Shown here: positions 52,617 to 55,169 of the stretch, in pieces
Layout: each line of letters begins with the position of its first letter
How positions within the stretch are numbered: position 1 is the stretch's first letter
Source of the DNA: an uncultured Bacteroides sp.
GTDB taxonomy: Bacteria; Bacteroidota; Bacteroidia; Bacteroidales; Bacteroidaceae
Assembly (NCBI GenBank): GCA_902492205.1
Contig: CABUKU010000019.1
Span: 1-55,169 of the forward strand
Direction: 5' to 3'
Length of the DNA: 55,169 nt
Notes under the pieces: generated by a model
What the model saw: the letters and a program-made list of their open reading frames with translations, nothing else
Databases searched by the model: none
What the model was told of the DNA's origin: nothing
Translations under genes and position numbers: made by a program

Positions 52617-53918
52617 ATGAAACACAATAATAATTCTCATCAAAATATGTCGGCAGAAGATAGTAAACGATTTAAATACTGGCAAAGACGTACAATCATT
52701 GCCAGTATGATCGGATATGCTCTCTTCTATTTTGTCCGAAAAAACCTGAGTATAGCCATGCCCGAAATGCAAGCAGACTTAGGAATAACTAAAACAGATT
52801 TAGGACTATTCCTCACTTTACATGGTCTGATCTATGGAGTTTCAAAGTTTGCCAATGGTTTTATCGGTGACAGGGTAAATGCACGTTACTTTATGGTAAT
52901 CGGACTTGTTTTATCCGCTATATGCAACATTGTATTCGGTTTTGCTTCTGCAGTATTGGTCTTCGGTATAGTATGGATGTTAAACGGTTGGTTTCAAGGC
53001 ATGGGATTTCCCCCTTGCGCCCGCTTGCTAACACACTGGATTCCACCTACTGAATTAGCTACAAAGATGTCTGTTTGGAATACTTCCCATTCTATCGGTG
53101 CAGGACTAGTTGTTGTATTCTGTGGTTATATCGTCAGTTTAGGCTGGAGATGGTGTTTCTTCTTGCCTTCTGCTGTCGCTTTAATAGGAGCTGTATACCT
53201 TTGGTTTGCATTACGTGATACTCCGAGTTCCGTAGGATTACCAGAAATAAAAACTTCTTCAGATGATGGCGAGAAAGAACAAAGCACAAACAAAGAATTC
53301 AAACAATTCGTTAGAAAAAAAGTGTTTGGAAACCCATACATATGGATTATAGCATTCGCAAATTTCTTTGTATATACCGTTCGTTATGCAGTATTAGATT
53401 GGGGCCCCACCCTATTAAGCGAATGGAAAGGAGTTGCTATCGAGCATGCCGGATGGATGGTTGCTGCCTTCGAAATATCCGGAATTATAGGAATGCTAGT
53501 AGCCGGATGGGCTACCGATCGCGTTTTCGGAGGCCGTGGTCCACGCACTTGCGTTATTTGTATGACCTTAGCCACAGTATTTATTACCTTGTTCTGGGTA
53601 TTAGATTCCCCTCCTATATGGTTGGCAACATTAGTTTTGGGCGCTGCCGGTTTCTGTATTTATGGTCCGCAAGCTTTGGTAGGCATAGCTGCCGCCAACC
53701 TGGCAACCAAACGAGCAGCTGCTACTGCTGTCGGATTTACTGGACTATTCGGATATGCCAGCACTATATTGTCAGGCTGGGGATTAGGTTTACTCGTTCA
53801 ATCATTCGGTTGGAATTACGCAATCGGAGTATTAATTATTATTGCAATTGCAGGTACAGCCACTTTCTTATTAGCATGGCCAGCGAAAGCTGATGGATAC
53901 GAAGATGAAATAAATTAA
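52617..53918 (+). CDS. GlpT/UhpT-type organophosphate:phosphate antiporter
   Basis: A 433-residue MFS transporter with twelve predicted membrane segments. The OPA-family signature is clear: GYALFYFVRKNLSIAMPEMQADLGITKTDLG at residues about 34-65, FANGFIGDRVNARYFM, and GMGFPPCARLLTHW. These carriers swap glycerol-3-phosphate or sugar phosphates for phosphate. Context makes glycerol phosphate the likely cargo. It starts 22 bases after the dehydrogenase and is followed by the HAD gene after 2 bases. Confidence 0.93.
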   Translation: MKHNNNSHQNMSAEDSKRFKYWQRRTIIASMIGYALFYFVRKNLSIAMPEMQADLGITKTDLGLFLTLHGLIYGVSKFANGFIGDRVNARYFMVIGLVLSAICNIVFGFASAVLVFGIVWMLNGWFQGMGFPPCARLLTHWIPPTELATKMSVWNTSHSIGAGLVVVFCGYIVSLGWRWCFFLPSAVALIGAVYLWFALRDTPSSVGLPEIKTSSDDGEKEQSTNKEFKQFVRKKVFGNPYIWIIAFANFFVYTVRYAVLDWGPTLLSEWKGVAIEHAGWMVAAFEISGIIGMLVAGWATDRVFGGRGPRTCVICMTLATVFITLFWVLDSPPIWLATLVLGAAGFCIYGPQALVGIAAANLATKRAAATAVGFTGLFGYASTILSGWGLGLLVQSFGWNYAIGVLIIIAIAGTATFLLAWPAKADGYEDEIN

Positions 53919-53920
53919 TT

Positions 53921-54814
53921 ATGAAGTCAATAAACGGAATACATAAACCGCAAATGGGAATGCACTTTTCCCAAGCACTCTTAGATCGTCTAAAAGGTAT
54001 AAAACATATAGCCTTAGACATGGATGGAACAATCTACAACGGAAGTACCTTGTTTCCTTTCACAAATCCTTTTCTAAACAAATTAAAGCAGTTAGGAATA
54101 AACTATTCTTTTCTAACCAATAACCCGTCAAAGAATGTTTTAGACTATCTTAAGCATCTTAAAAACATGGGAGTAGAAGCTAAACCTGAAGAATTCTATA
54201 CTTCAGCCCAAGCTACTATAGACTACTTAAAAATGCGCTATCCAGAGATAAAAAAGCTTTTTATACTGGGAACTCCAAGTATGATTAGTGAGTTTGAAGA
54301 AGCAGGTTTCCTATCAACAGAAAACAGTTCTACAGATGAACCTGACGCAGTAATAGTAGGATTCGATATGTCTCTGACATATGCACGTCTTTGTCGCGCT
54401 GCATGGTGGATTAAACAAAATAAATTCTATATAGCAACTAATCCCGATAGAGTTTGTCCAACCGACAAACCAATTGTACTAGTGGATTGCGGCTCTATTT
54501 GTTCCAGTCTGGAACATGCAACAGGGCGTAAACCGGATATTATCATCGGTAAGCCTGATCCCCGCATGTTAAATGGCATTATGGAACGTTACAAATTACG
54601 TTCGTCACAGATAGCAATGGTTGGTGACCGTATATATACAGACTTATTAATGGCACACAGAGCCGATGCTTTAGGGGTTTTAGTATTATCAGGAGAAACC
54701 ACACTGGAAGTTGCCAATGAAAGCAATCCCAGTCCTGATATTATCATAGATAATTTAGGGACATTAGGAGAAATGATAGAATTAGCTCACAATTACGCGT
54801 GCTTAGAAGTTTGA
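53921..54814 (+). CDS. HAD-IIA (NagD-type) phosphatase
   Basis: A 297-residue HAD hydrolase with a type C2 cap. Motif I LDMDGTIYNG has the nucleophile Asp33 and Asp35; motif II is FLTNNPS, motif III is IIGKPDP, motif IV is MVGDRIYTDLLMAHR. Members include NagD, phosphoglycolate phosphatase and glycerol-phosphate phosphatases. In this cluster it may dephosphorylate a glycerol phosphate or a side product (inference). It starts 2 bases after the transporter stop and is the last gene of the cluster. Confidence 0.92.
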   Translation: MKSINGIHKPQMGMHFSQALLDRLKGIKHIALDMDGTIYNGSTLFPFTNPFLNKLKQLGINYSFLTNNPSKNVLDYLKHLKNMGVEAKPEEFYTSAQATIDYLKMRYPEIKKLFILGTPSMISEFEEAGFLSTENSSTDEPDAVIVGFDMSLTYARLCRAAWWIKQNKFYIATNPDRVCPTDKPIVLVDCGSICSSLEHATGRKPDIIIGKPDPRMLNGIMERYKLRSSQIAMVGDRIYTDLLMAHRADALGVLVLSGETTLEVANESNPSPDIIIDNLGTLGEMIELAHNYACLEV

Positions 54815-54840
54815 TAACGTTACCTATTAAACTTAATTTT

Positions 54841-54872
54841 AAAAGGATGTGCTTATTTAAGCACATCCTTTT
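54841..54872 (+). terminator. Terminator of the glycerophosphate cluster
   Basis: AAAAGGATGTGCTT (54841-54854) pairs perfectly with AAGCACATCCTTTT (54859-54872) around ATTT, followed by TTAG, 26 bases past the HAD gene. Confidence 0.92.
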
Positions 54873-55068
54873 TTAGTATCTATACTTGAATTCTAAACAA
54901 CTTATAAAAAGGTAAAAAGATTCCATGTAATCCTTTCCTTTCTTCCTGCCTCTATGGCTTGTTATTTTTATTTAGCGAAAACAAAGATATGAATTTATGA
55001 AAGAAATGACATATTCATTTCTTCATATTAATTCGCCCAAATGTACAAAATTCAATTGCATATATAAT

Positions 55069-55113
55069 AAAAAAAGAGAGCATCAGTCGGTATTCCTACC
55101 TGTGATGCTCTCT
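55069..55113 (-). terminator. Terminator of the rRNA operon
   Basis: AGAGAGCATCA (55075-55085) pairs perfectly with TGATGCTCTCT (55103-55113); on the minus strand TTTTTATTATAT follows. It lies just past the 5S 3' end. Confidence 0.9.
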
Positions 55114-55119
55114 CCAACT

Positions 55120-55169
55120 AAAACGGCGACTACCTACTCTCCCACTTATACGCAGTACCATCGGCGTGA
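55120..55169 (-). rRNA. rrf: 5S rRNA, 3' part
   Basis: The plus strand reads ACGGCGACTACCTACTCTCC, the reverse complement of the conserved 3' part of 5S rRNA (GGGAGAGTAGGTAGTCGCCGT); the GTACTGCGTATAAGTGGG helix is also present upstream in the transcript. Only the last 50 bases are in the window. The rRNA operon enters from the right on the minus strand and its terminator follows at 55113. Confidence 0.95.

Larger units (their letters stand above)
54815..55119. other. Intergenic region between the glycerophosphate cluster and the rRNA operon
   Basis: The 305 bases hold the two facing terminators (54841-54872 and 55075-55113) and an AT-rich spacer. I see no gene or tRNA. Confidence 0.75.

Noticed and set aside
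54873..55068. Possible tRNA genes beside the rRNA operon
   Set aside because: No cloverleaf, T-loop GTTCGA or anticodon arm is visible on either strand in this AT-rich spacer.

Overview
The window is a piece of a Bacteroides-type chromosome (order Bacteroidales). This rests on a SusC/SusD nutrient-uptake locus with glycosidases, genes preceded by the Bacteroidetes promoter pattern TAnnTTTG (often without a Shine-Dalgarno), DUF4248, HU-like and smalltalk genes, DUF4924, and a leuACDB operon carrying a second isopropylmalate-synthase-like gene. It is chromosomal and mostly housekeeping; I see no prophage or insertion sequence. The right edge enters the 3' end of an rRNA operon (5S, minus strand).

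Layout. 1-1930: tail of an unidentified gene, a HigBA toxin-antitoxin pair, then DUF4248, an HU-like protein and a 34-residue smalltalk protein. 1931-7530: a three-gene RND efflux operon (adaptor, pump, TolC-like) on the minus strand. 7577-11022: threonylcarbamoyl-AMP synthase, ClC protein, fmt. 11419-15210: LysE-type exporter, DUF4924, rfbD and prfC. 15181-20280: fur-purA, then a short AraC-type regulator, dipeptidyl peptidase III and an AlkD-type repair protein. 20500-27180: recQ, cysK with a TPR protein, a CDF metal exporter, a DHODH-like gene and a frameshifted alpha/beta hydrolase. 27397-33898: the leucine operon leuA-leuC-leuD-(citramalate-synthase-like)-leuB behind what looks like a complete leader-peptide attenuator. 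33983-47034: a polysaccharide utilisation locus with GH3, SusC, SusD, a metallophosphoesterase, GH92 and GH20, probably aimed at N-glycan-like substrates. 47693-54872: a divergent DeoR-type regulator and a five-gene glycerophosphate cluster (G3P dehydrogenase, secreted glycerophosphodiesterase, glycerol-1-phosphate dehydrogenase, GlpT-like carrier, HAD phosphatase). 55075-55169: rRNA operon terminator and 5S end.

Three observations stand out. First, three intergenic regions (11123-11206, 27224-27307, 47545-47628) each carry exactly four 18-nt palindromes of the form ACTTGACA-NN-TGTCAAGT on an exact 22-nt period; two of the three arrays are also near-perfect 84-nt palindromes as a whole. I know no name for this family. 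Second, the leu operon leader encodes a 27-residue peptide with an Ile-Ile-Ile-Leu-Leu run, a terminator, and a 9-nt antiterminator match inside the peptide's own codons. Third, the glycerophosphate cluster has a dehydrogenase for each glycerol-phosphate enantiomer next to a secreted phosphodiesterase, which suggests scavenging of both sn-glycerol-1-P and sn-glycerol-3-P.

All identifications come from reading sequence and remembered family motifs; no database search was run.
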